Part shown: positions 40,570 to 48,499 of the stretch, one piece after another
Layout: each line of letters opens with the position of its first letter
Numbering within the stretch: position 1 is the stretch's first letter
Assembly: GCA_900550145.1 (NCBI GenBank)
Contig: URRF01000002.1
Coordinates: 1-64,000, forward strand
Reading direction: 5' to 3'
Source: an uncultured Mollicutes bacterium
Lineage (GTDB): Bacteria; Bacillota_I; Bacilli_A; RF39; UBA660
DNA: 64,000 bases
Made by a program: the position numbers and the translations under genes
Notes under the pieces: model-generated
The model's database searches: none
What the model was told of the DNA's origin: nothing
Seen by the model: the letters and a program-made list of their open reading frames with translations, nothing else

Positions 40570-42390
40570 ATGCTAGATAAAATAAAAAATGATATTTTGA
40601 AAAATAAAAGAGAAATAATAGAGATTTTGTCAATAATAGAAAACAAATCTGTGGCTAGTGAAGAAATAGAATTATGTATAAAAGCATTAGGGCATAGTCA
40701 AAAATATTCTGAAAAAAAAATTAAAGTGATTTCATCATATTTGCCGATGAATTTGCCATTATATTCCTTAATAACATATGTGATAATCCCAAGATTAAAC
40801 GCCGATACATGTAATTATAGGCCTTCAACAAAAACACTTGAAATATCAAAAAAACTTCATAAATTACTCAAATTGGATTCGTATAATATAAACCTATTTG
40901 AGGGGACTAGGTTTGACTATAATAAGAATCTTGTTAAAAATTCAGATGTAGTTATATTTATAGGCAAGCCATCTAACGCTGAGAAATTAACGAAAGAACT
41001 TTCATCAAATACACTATTTATATATTTTGGTGTTGGTCAAAACCCGGCCATTATAGCAAATGATGCCAATTTAGAACTTGCGAGTGAAAAAATTGCTGAT
41101 TCTATAATGTTTAATTATGGTCAAGATTGCGCTAAGCCAAATGTAATATTATGTAAGAGCACTATGTACCCGGAGTTTAAAAAAAAGTTATTAACTGCCA
41201 TATATAATAGATTAGAACAAAAAACAACTATAAAAAAATTGGAAGTTTTTAAGGATGTTATTAATCTCTTGATTAGAGATAAAGCATATGTAGAATTTGG
41301 AGGCAATATAAATATACCAAACCAAACAATTGACCCTATTATTGTGACAAAAAAATTTTCTGACTTAAAATCTAATTATGATGAATATTATGCGCCGGTG
41401 TTTAGAATAATGTTATATGATAATGTTAATGATTTAAAAAAATATTTTTCAAATCAGAAATATAAAGATGAAAATATGAATATTTCTTTGTTTGGAAATT
41501 CAAGATATATTGAAAAGTTACCAGCATCATTAGTGTTGAATAATGAAATTGTGTCTGATATAGACAATGGTTTTTGTGAATATGGAGGCTATGGTAAGAA
41601 CACATCATATTTATCATATAAAGGAGTTACCATTAATAAACCATTACTTATTAATAGAGAAATTAATGATTTTTACAATAATGAAAGTTTTGTTAATTCG
41701 GCACAAAGTTTATCAAAATATAATGTTAAAAATGATACAAAATTAAAAAAAATAATGTTGAGTGAATATGAAGATAGAATTAGAACACTTTTTGGTAGTA
41801 ATTTAAATTTTTCGTTTATTTTTGGTTCTTATGCAAAAAGACTCGAAAAACAAACCTCTGATGTTGATATGTTTGTATGTTTAGACGGAGAAGATAAGTT
41901 CGCTATTAATGAATTTAGAAATTGGTATTTTAAATTTCATTATATGTATGGAAAATTTCCTGATGTTTTGTATCCGGGAGAAGTAGTAACTAGAGAAAAA
42001 TTAGAAAGTATAATTGATAATAATTATAATGTTAATTTTAATGTAATTAATGATTCTGATACGTTTGATTCATTATTTTACACCCAAATATTTACTGACA
42101 AAAAAATCAACATTATTGGGGATCAAAAAAATTTAATGGAATATGAAAAAAAATTTCAAAAATTTGTACCAGATTTTTGTGAAGCAATATTTGAAACGTT
42201 GAAAAAGAATGACAAAATTAGAGATGATAGAGATTATATGAAGTGTTTGATTGCGTTGTCATGCAATGATCTCCTATTTTTTGGAAGAAAACTTGATTTT
42301 GAAAAAACACCACAGATGTATAATGATATTATTGATGAATTAGATGATGGTTTTTTGGGAAAATGTATAAAAAAAAGACAATTATTATAA
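40570..42390 (+). CDS. Aldehyde dehydrogenase-like / nucleotidyltransferase fusion
   Basis: 606 residues. Residues about 1-390 follow the aldehyde dehydrogenase fold: ISSYLPMNLPLYSLITYVIIPRLNAD, VVIFIGKPSNAEKL, FGVGQNPAIIANDANLELASEKIADSI and MFNYGQDCAKPNVILC with the nucleophile Cys at 187; the usual ELGG glutamate is replaced. Residues about 410-600 are a polymerase-beta-like nucleotidyltransferase: FIFGSYAKRLEKQTSDVDMFVCLD with G419, S420 and acidic D431/D433. I know no family with this pairing. It follows the Rel-like gene by five bases. Possible roles are nucleotidylation of an aldehyde- or acid-bearing product, or signalling; unproven. (Motifs above are quoted in pieces of up to 20 residues where continuous.). 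Confidence 0.8.
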   Translation: MLDKIKNDILKNKREIIEILSIIENKSVASEEIELCIKALGHSQKYSEKKIKVISSYLPMNLPLYSLITYVIIPRLNADTCNYRPSTKTLEISKKLHKLLKLDSYNINLFEGTRFDYNKNLVKNSDVVIFIGKPSNAEKLTKELSSNTLFIYFGVGQNPAIIANDANLELASEKIADSIMFNYGQDCAKPNVILCKSTMYPEFKKKLLTAIYNRLEQKTTIKKLEVFKDVINLLIRDKAYVEFGGNINIPNQTIDPIIVTKKFSDLKSNYDEYYAPVFRIMLYDNVNDLKKYFSNQKYKDENMNISLFGNSRYIEKLPASLVLNNEIVSDIDNGFCEYGGYGKNTSYLSYKGVTINKPLLINREINDFYNNESFVNSAQSLSKYNVKNDTKLKKIMLSEYEDRIRTLFGSNLNFSFIFGSYAKRLEKQTSDVDMFVCLDGEDKFAINEFRNWYFKFHYMYGKFPDVLYPGEVVTREKLESIIDNNYNVNFNVINDSDTFDSLFYTQIFTDKKINIIGDQKNLMEYEKKFQKFVPDFCEAIFETLKKNDKIRDDRDYMKCLIALSCNDLLFFGRKLDFEKTPQMYNDIIDELDDGFLGKCIKKRQLL

Positions 42391-42447
42391 TCGTTTACAA
42401 CGATAAAAAAAGGTGATACAATAGCAAAAACAAAAAGGAGTGTTAAT

Positions 42448-44199
42448 ATGATAAATTTTATAAAAGAACAAGAAAAAAAACTGAAGAAAATTATCTTAGA
42501 ATGTGGATATTCAATTGAAAATGTAAATATAGTTCCGTCTTCGAGACCGGATTTAGGACAGTATCAATTTAATGGAGTTATGGAATTAGCTAAAATGAGT
42601 AAAACAAATCCAAGAATAATAGCAAACTTAATTGTAGAAAAAATGTGTGATGATGATGATTATAAGGATGTAAATGTGGCTGGGCCTGGTTTTATAAATA
42701 TAACTTTTTCTGATAAACTATTATCTAATTATATCGAATCTACTAGAAAATATCATAATTATGATAAAAATACAATAAAAAGAAAAAAGATAGTTATAGA
42801 TTATGGTGGACCTAATGTTGCAAAAACTCTTCATGTTGGTCACTTGCGTAGTGCCAACATAGGAGAAGCCTTAAAAAGATTAAGTAAACAACTTAATTAT
42901 GATGTTATAAGTGATATTCACTTAGGCGATTGGGGACGCCCAATGGGATTAATAATGTTGGAATTGAAGAAAAAACATCCAGATTGGGTTTATTTTGATG
43001 AAAATTTTAATGGAGAATATCCAAAAAGATGCCCTATTAGCAATGAAGATTTGGAAAAGCTTTATCCAATAGCAAGCGCAAAGGCTAAAATTGATGAACA
43101 GTATTTAAAAGAGGCAAGGGATATTACAACAAAATTACAAAAAAAGCAACAAGGTTATTATGAATTGTGGAAACAAATTATAGCTATTTCAATATCAGAA
43201 ATAAAACGTTTGTATGATAAATTGAATGTATCTTTTGATTTATGGAATGGAGAAAGTGATTCTGATAAATATGTTTTAGATGTAATAAATTATTTAAAAG
43301 AAAAAGGATTAGTATACGAGAGTGATGGTGCTCTGGTTATGGATGTTAGTTTACCAGGAGATACTGTTAATATTCCACCATTATTGTTAATTAAATCTAA
43401 TGGTGCTATTTCATATGAAACAACAGATTTAGCAACATTATGGGATAGAGTTAATAGTATTAAACCAGATGAAATCTGGTATGTAGTTGATAAACGACAA
43501 TCATTGCACTTTGAACAAGTTTTTAGAGCTGCTTACAAATCAGGTATTGTTCCGAAAAGTGTAAAATTAGAATTCGTTGGATTTGGTACAATGAATGGCA
43601 AAGATGGCAAACCATTTAAAACTAGGGATGGGAGTGTTATGACGCTTTCTGCCCTAATTGAGTCTATAAAACATGAAACATTAAAAAAATTAAACCCAAA
43701 TATAGTTGGTGATGCAAGAGATGAAATATCTGATTTAATAGCAGTTGGGGCTTTAAAATATGCTGATTTACTTCCTAACAGAAGTACTGACTATATATTT
43801 GATGAAGATAAGTTTAGTGATTTTAACGGAAAAACCGGTGTTTATTTATTGTATTCTACAATTAGAATGAAAACATTATTGATGAAAGCTAAAGAACAAA
43901 ATGTAGAAATAGGTCCGATAAATGTATTTGTGAATGATTTTGATAGGAACATTGCATTAAAATTATTAGAAACTCCAGTTGTTTTAGATAAGGCATTTAA
44001 GGATAAATCTCTTAATGAAATAGCAGAATATTTATATCAATTAATTAATATTTTTAATAATTTTTATGCTTCAAATCATATTTTAGCTCAAACAAATGAC
44101 AAAATAAAACAATCATGGTTAGGCTTGGTTGAAACCGTTTATAATACTAGTTCTGAATTATTAGATGTTATGGGCATAGAACAGCCAAAAAGAATGTAA
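42448..44199 (+). CDS. argS: Arginyl-tRNA synthetase
   Basis: 583 residues, normal ArgRS length. N-terminal Add1 domain with FINITFSD, class I signature GGPNVAKTLHVGHLRSANIG (HVGH at 129-132), HLGDWGRPMG, DGALVMDV, ETTDLATLWDR, YVVDKRQSLHFEQVF, GTMNGKDGKPFKTRDGS (degenerate KMSKS) and a C-terminal anticodon-binding DALR domain. It charges tRNA-Arg. AAAGGAGTG precedes the ATG. It lies inside the leader-peptide operon, so it is either the cell's only ArgRS under unusual control or a second, possibly inhibitor-resistant copy; the window cannot decide. Confidence 0.95.
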   Translation: MINFIKEQEKKLKKIILECGYSIENVNIVPSSRPDLGQYQFNGVMELAKMSKTNPRIIANLIVEKMCDDDDYKDVNVAGPGFINITFSDKLLSNYIESTRKYHNYDKNTIKRKKIVIDYGGPNVAKTLHVGHLRSANIGEALKRLSKQLNYDVISDIHLGDWGRPMGLIMLELKKKHPDWVYFDENFNGEYPKRCPISNEDLEKLYPIASAKAKIDEQYLKEARDITTKLQKKQQGYYELWKQIIAISISEIKRLYDKLNVSFDLWNGESDSDKYVLDVINYLKEKGLVYESDGALVMDVSLPGDTVNIPPLLLIKSNGAISYETTDLATLWDRVNSIKPDEIWYVVDKRQSLHFEQVFRAAYKSGIVPKSVKLEFVGFGTMNGKDGKPFKTRDGSVMTLSALIESIKHETLKKLNPNIVGDARDEISDLIAVGALKYADLLPNRSTDYIFDEDKFSDFNGKTGVYLLYSTIRMKTLLMKAKEQNVEIGPINVFVNDFDRNIALKLLETPVVLDKAFKDKSLNEIAEYLYQLINIFNNFYASNHILAQTNDKIKQSWLGLVETVYNTSSELLDVMGIEQPKRM

Positions 44200-44225
44200 A
44201 ATAAAAAGAAAGGGGATAATTCAAT

Positions 44226-44957
44226 TTGAATAAGTGTGTACTTATAACAGGTGCTACAAGAGGAATAGGACGAGCTACTGCTATTAAATTCGCAAAATCA
44301 GGTTACGATGTAATAATAAATTATTTGAATAATGATGATTTGGCAGAGAAATTAAAAGAAGAGCTGATTTCGAAATATTCAGCAAATATTACTCTTATTA
44401 AAGCAAATGTTAAGATCGAACAAGATGTGATTAAGTTAAAAAATGAAGTGTATAAAAAATATAAAAAAATAGATGTTTTAGTAAATAATGCTGGAGTTAT
44501 TTCTGATAAAGAATTTCGAGACAGAACAATAGATGACTTTAATGCTATTATAGGTGCTAATTTAGCTAGTGTTTTTTTAATGAGCAAATATTTTGGATTT
44601 GAAATGTATAAAGAGCATACAGGAAAAATAATAAATATTTCTTCTACAAATGGTATAAATTCATACACACCTACTACTATAGATTATGATGCGGCAAAAG
44701 CGGGAGTGATATCTATGACAAAAAATCTAGCTGTGGAATTTTCTCCTTATGTTAATGTTAACTCTGTTGCTCCAGGATGGGTTGATACTGATATGAATAA
44801 AGATCTTCCCACTAAATTGTTGGAAGAAGAAAAGAGAAAAATTTTACTAAAACGATTTGCAAAACCAGAAGAAATAGCAAATGTTATATATTTTTTATCA
44901 AGCGATGAGTCATCATATGTAAATGGTCAAACAATAATAGTTGATGGGGGATATTAA
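44226..44957 (+). CDS. SDR-family oxidoreductase (FabG-like)
   Basis: 243 residues from TTG 44226 (AAAGGGGA upstream). Short-chain dehydrogenase: cofactor motif TGATRGIGRATA (7-18), NNAGV, INISSTNG with the catalytic Ser, YDAAKAG (YxxxK), and VAPGWVDTDM. FabG enzymes reduce 3-oxoacyl-ACP; close relatives reduce many ketones or sugars with NAD(P)H. Here no other fatty-acid genes are near, and the neighbours are ArgRS and a phosphodiesterase, so a dedicated small-molecule reductase is more likely. The next gene starts three bases after its stop. Confidence 0.92.
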   Translation: MNKCVLITGATRGIGRATAIKFAKSGYDVIINYLNNDDLAEKLKEELISKYSANITLIKANVKIEQDVIKLKNEVYKKYKKIDVLVNNAGVISDKEFRDRTIDDFNAIIGANLASVFLMSKYFGFEMYKEHTGKIINISSTNGINSYTPTTIDYDAAKAGVISMTKNLAVEFSPYVNVNSVAPGWVDTDMNKDLPTKLLEEEKRKILLKRFAKPEEIANVIYFLSSDESSYVNGQTIIVDGGY

Positions 44958-44959
44958 TT

Positions 44960-46147
44960 ATGAATAAATTTGATAATGTGTTTATAGAAAATGATTTTGT
45001 AATTCCTGATTATAATAATTTGAATATTGTTGATTTAGCTAAATACTTGTATAGTTGTTATGGAATAGAATCTGATTTCAATAAAAATTTTGAAAAATTT
45101 CAAAAATTGATTCCGAAAAATAAACACACTTTATTAATTTTATCAGACGGAATGGGATCAAATATCATAGAAAAGATACCTGATGATAACATTATCAAAA
45201 AAAATAAAGTTAGTGATATGATAACTGTTTTTCCTAGCACAACTGCTTGTGTTCTTACTTCATTAGTTACAGCTAAATATCCTTCGGAACATGGAATTTG
45301 GGGTTGGTATAATTACTATAGACCAAAAAATGTAAATTATTATCCATTACTTTTTTTGGAAAGAGGTAGTAATAAACCATTGTCTAATTTTGGAATTTCT
45401 CCTAAGGATATATTTATTTCAGAATCGAAATTAAAACATCTTAATTGCAAAACAACCATTTTGTTTCCGAAAGATATTAATGATAGCATTTATTCTGATT
45501 TTGTATCGTTTAAAAAAAATAGATTTGGATATAAGGATTTTAATGATATTGTTGATATCTTTAAAAAAGAATGTTTAAATTATGAAACTACTTTTACCTA
45601 TTTATATTTGCCAGATATTGATAGCATTGAGCATGATTATGGAATTGATGACGAAAAAGTTTTTAGAAAATTGAATGAAATAAGTGCTTTAGTTGAAAAA
45701 TTATCAAAAATAGATGATTTAACAATAATTGTAACAGCTGATCATGGGCAAATAAATATACATGAAGATGTTATAATGGATTATAATAAATATAATAAAT
45801 ATTTTTATTCGGAGCCTACTATTGATTTTGGAACAGCTTTTTATTATGTCAAAGAAGAAATGAGAAAAGACTTTGTGAATGAATTTAACAAGGATTTTAA
45901 AAACGAAATGTATTTATTTGAAACAAGTGAATTTATTAAAAAAAATATATTTAGTTTATATAAATTAGATAACTATTCAAAAGAAGGTTTAGGTGAATTT
46001 ATAAGTTTGTGTAAACCTGGATTTTGTTTTATAAATTCCCAAAATGTAAAAGAATATTATCGAAAAACCTTAGGAAATCACTCTGGTTTAACGAGGGATG
46101 AAATGATTATTCCTTTGATAATAATTAGTTCAAAAAATATTAGTTAA
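44960..46147 (+). CDS. Alkaline-phosphatase-superfamily phosphodiesterase
   Basis: 395 residues. Nucleotide pyrophosphatase/phosphodiesterase pattern: LLILSDGMGSNIIEKI with metal ligand D63, VFPSTTACVLTSLVTAKYPSEHG with catalytic Thr 94 or 95, YLYLPDIDSIEHDYG (metal-binding Asp/His), IIVTADHGQINI and GNHSGLTRDEMIIPLII. No signal peptide, so it acts in the cytosol, unlike many relatives. These enzymes split phosphodiester or pyrophosphate bonds in nucleotides or sugar nucleotides. In an operon with a (p)ppGpp-hydrolase-like and a nucleotidyltransferase protein, a nucleotide substrate is a fair guess. Confidence 0.88.
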   Translation: MNKFDNVFIENDFVIPDYNNLNIVDLAKYLYSCYGIESDFNKNFEKFQKLIPKNKHTLLILSDGMGSNIIEKIPDDNIIKKNKVSDMITVFPSTTACVLTSLVTAKYPSEHGIWGWYNYYRPKNVNYYPLLFLERGSNKPLSNFGISPKDIFISESKLKHLNCKTTILFPKDINDSIYSDFVSFKKNRFGYKDFNDIVDIFKKECLNYETTFTYLYLPDIDSIEHDYGIDDEKVFRKLNEISALVEKLSKIDDLTIIVTADHGQINIHEDVIMDYNKYNKYFYSEPTIDFGTAFYYVKEEMRKDFVNEFNKDFKNEMYLFETSEFIKKNIFSLYKLDNYSKEGLGEFISLCKPGFCFINSQNVKEYYRKTLGNHSGLTRDEMIIPLIIISSKNIS

Positions 46148-46168
46148 AAATAACTTTGTAAATAGGTA

Positions 46169-46381
46169 ATGAAAAAGATTTTAATAAATGATATACCTAC
46201 AAAGGAAATAAATATAGATAGTGATATATTATTAATTGATTTGTTAGTACTATGTTCTTTGACTAAGTATAAAACAGAAGCTAAAAGGTTGACTTTGCAA
46301 AATGGAATTAAAATAGATGGAGAAAAAGAAAAATACTATGTTAAGGATCATCATATTCCAATTATATCAAGAGAACTTTGA
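46169..46381 (+). pseudogene. S4-domain fragment running into recombinase sequence
   Basis: 70-codon frame. Residues about 20-58 (LLIDLLVLCSLTKYKTEAKR then LTLQNGIKIDGEK) match the S4 RNA-binding domain at the end of tyrosyl-tRNA synthetases. The last ten codons (HHIPIISREL) belong to a serine recombinase, and translation ends at TGA 46379-46381 where recombinases have Trp. The S4 reading frame was thus joined in frame to mobile DNA. The start ATG has only a weak TAGG site. It may be a truncated S4/TyrRS-like gene that once ended this operon. Confidence 0.65.
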
Positions 46382-47167
46382 AATAAATGCCAAGAAATAT
46401 TAAACAAAAGAAGAAATGAAATGTCAGAGAAAGAACATCATTCTAAACATTATTGCTATAGATATACATTTAGTTCTAAAATTGAATGCGGTATATGTGG
46501 CTCAAATTATGTCCATAGAATAAGCTGTAATCAAAAAGGAAAGAAATATTTCTATTGGTCTTGTTATAATAAAGTTACTTTAAAGGAAAAATGTCCCAAA
46601 TCATTAACAATTAGAGAAGATATATTAAAAGAAATGTTTATTGAAGTTTATAACTCAATTACAACTCAAAAGCATAAAACGAGAGATAGACTAATAAAAG
46701 CAATAAAAGAAACTATAACTAGCGAAGATAATAAGAAGGAATTGAGTAAACTTTATAGTGAAGTACAAACTTTACAAAAAAGACTATCTAATTTAATTGA
46801 TTTAAAACTTTATAGAATAGAAAACAAAGATGTCTATAATGAAAAAGAAAAAGAAATTTCAAATAAAATAAAAATGCTAAATGAACAAATTGAACTGTTA
46901 GAATATAAAGATAAACAGAATAAAGATATATCTAAAAGACTTAAAGACATTGAGAAAATCATAAATAAAGAAGAACAACCAATGGAAATGTTTGATGATG
47001 TTAAATTTGAAAATTTAGTAGAAAAAATAATTATAGGCGAACAAGATAGAGATGGTTATATTAATTCTAATACTATAAGATTTGTTCTAAAAATTGGTAC
47101 AGAGTATAAATTTAAAGATTTGTCATTTGTGCCAAACAAGAAATATAGGTGCAGTAGAGAGTTCTAA
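46340..47167 (+). pseudogene. Serine recombinase C-terminal remnant
   Basis: From HHIPIISREL, through the TGA at 46379, the same frame continues NKCQEILNKRRNEMSEKE and stays open to 47165. It shows a zinc ribbon (IECGICGSNYVH, SCYN, KCPKS) and a long coiled coil, as in large serine recombinases; catalytic and Recombinase domains are missing. Continuation from 46421 would encode 248 residues if an internal ATG were used. It is a different subfamily from the intact recombinase at 1563-3398. It marks a former integration that ended the operon to its left and cut the surface gene to its right. Confidence 0.85.
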
Positions 47168-47608
47168 GAAAACAGATACTTTAGAATTTTATAAGAGAGA
47201 AAGAGGAACAAATGTTAAAACATGTACAAGTGGTAGTATTTGTAATGATAATGTGATAAGAACAACCTTTTGGAGACAGGATATGTAGCACTACCATATG
47301 TAACAGATTGGGCATATGCATGTAGTGAAAGTATATGTGAAACAAATTTGAATGCAGAAAGTTCAAATAATTTTATATGTACGAACAATAACTGGATGCA
47401 TAAAAACAAGAGTTATTGGACTTTGTCGATAATTCCATGGGAAGGAATCTCTGATAATATATTGGTAATTTATGTAAAGGAAGATAATGGCGGACAAGCT
47501 GGGCGTTCGCATCAAATTTTTCCTTCAATCTATCTAAAAAACAATGTCATAATAGAAAGTGGTACTGGTACAAATACTGATCCATATAAGTTACAAATTG
47601 AATCATAA
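47166..47608 (+). pseudogene. C-terminal part of a secreted/pseudopilin-like surface protein, frameshifted
   Basis: Two frames are needed: 47166-47270 reads KKTDTLEFYKRERGTNVKTC and TSGSICNDNVIRTTFW, then after a shift in the TTTT at about 47267-47270 it reads ETGYVALPYVTDWAYACSES, a cysteine/Trp-rich middle, and RSHQIFPSIYLKNNVIIESG with the end GTNTDPYKL. Such ends (SxYLKxNxxIxSGxGTxxxPYxL) are common in prepilin-like surface proteins of these bacteria. The N-terminus is missing at the recombinase junction. Not functional as it stands. Confidence 0.65.
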
Positions 47609-47610
47609 AA

Positions 47611-47639
47611 AAAGAGTGCATTTATAAAATGCATTCTTT
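47611..47639. terminator. Terminator between surface-gene remnant and rpsD
   Basis: AAAGAGTGCATTT (47611-47623) pairs with AAATGCATTCTTT (47627-47639), one G-T wobble; A- and T-rich flanks make it work for both strands. Confidence 0.85.
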
Positions 47640-47641
47640 TA

Positions 47642-48244
47642 CTACTTATTATAGAACTCAACAACAAGTGATTCATTAACATCACTTGATAATTCACTTC
47701 TTTCAGGTAATCTTATATAAGTACCTTCAAGTTTATTCTTATCAAATGAAACATAATCAACTGTCTTAGTTACTTTTTCTAATGATTCTTTCATTGCCTT
47801 ATGATCTTTAGAGTTTTCTCTAACAGCAACTACATCACCTGGTTTAACTTGATAAGATGGGATATCAACTTTTCTACCATTAACACTTACGTGACCATGA
47901 TTTACAAATTGTCTAGCACCACTTCTTGTACTAGCAAGACCCATACGATAAACTATATTATCAAGTCTGCTTTCTAGTAACTTAAGGATATTCTCACCAT
48001 GAATACCTTTTAATTTTGCAGCTCTTTCAAAAGTTTTCTTTAATTGCTTTTCACTTATTCCATAAATAAATCTAATCTTTTGTTTTTCAACTAATTGAAC
48101 ACCATAGTTAGATAATTTTCCTTTTCTACCATTTCCATGTTGTCCAGGTCCATATGGTTTCTTAACTAATTCTTTACCATTTTCTAAAGTTGAAATACCA
48201 ACACGACGACTTCTTTTATAAGCTGGTCCAGTATACCTTGACAT
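47642..48244 (-). CDS. rpsD: 30S ribosomal protein S4
   Basis: 200 residues. Start SRYTGPAYKRSRRVGIS, KKPYGPGQHGNGRKGKLSNYG (in two parts: KKPYGPGQHGNGRKG and KLSNYG), LEKQKIRFIYGISEKQ-type helix, S4 domain ESRLDNIVYRMGLASTRSGA then RQFVNHGHVSVNGRKVDIPS, and end LVVEFYNK. S4 nucleates assembly of the 30S body and represses its own mRNA in Firmicutes. AAAGGAG precedes the ATG. The four-cysteine zinc site found in some S4 proteins is absent. Monocistronic with a long leader. Confidence 0.98.
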   Translation of the reverse strand: MSRYTGPAYKRSRRVGISTLENGKELVKKPYGPGQHGNGRKGKLSNYGVQLVEKQKIRFIYGISEKQLKKTFERAAKLKGIHGENILKLLESRLDNIVYRMGLASTRSGARQFVNHGHVSVNGRKVDIPSYQVKPGDVVAVRENSKDHKAMKESLEKVTKTVDYVSFDKNKLEGTYIRLPERSELSSDVNESLVVEFYNK

Positions 48245-48400
48245 AACATTTCTCCTTTCTTTTGTTTACTTAAACAAGAGATTATAATCTCAGTTCATAG
48301 GGTGTTTATTACTATTTTCACTAAGCAGCTAGCTACTAATATATAAAAAACAAACACATTACAAACTTAATTATAATGCTGCTAAAATGTTTAAAGCATA
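48245..48400 (-). promoter_or_regulatory. rpsD mRNA leader, candidate S4 autoregulatory site
   Basis: About 150 untranslated bases between the promoter and rpsD, containing a perfect palindrome GAGATTATAATCTC near the ribosome site and several short inverted segments (GCTAGCTGC/GCAGC). Bacillus rpsD has a pseudoknotted leader bound by S4; this could be the equivalent, but I could not fold it reliably. Confidence 0.4.
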
Positions 48401-48403
48401 TGT

Positions 48404-48432
48404 ATTATAATATTTAATATGATTTTAGTCAA
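48404..48432 (-). promoter_or_regulatory. Promoter of rpsD
   Basis: Minus strand TTGACT (48432-48427) and TATAAT (48409-48404), spacer 17. Confidence 0.85.
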
Positions 48433-48499
48433 GATTTAGTTCTAAAATGTCAGAATATGTGGTAAAATGTATATAGTATTTATAATAGGAGGAATTTCT

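Noticed and set aside
42390..42420. Terminator splitting the operon before argS
   Set aside because: The ATCGTT-TAC-AACGAT hairpin is followed by A residues on the + strand, so it lacks the T tail needed to stop rightward transcription.
46379..46381. TGA at a Trp position as evidence for genetic code 4
   Set aside because: Several sound genes end in TGA followed by terminators (ezrA, helD, trmL) and Trp is encoded by TGG throughout; the TGA lies in a mobile remnant and is better read as a nonsense mutation.
47094..47288. Separate small gene beginning inside the recombinase remnant
   Set aside because: Its first half is an alternative frame of the recombinase; only the second half matches the surface-protein remnant, so it is part of a frameshifted pseudogene.
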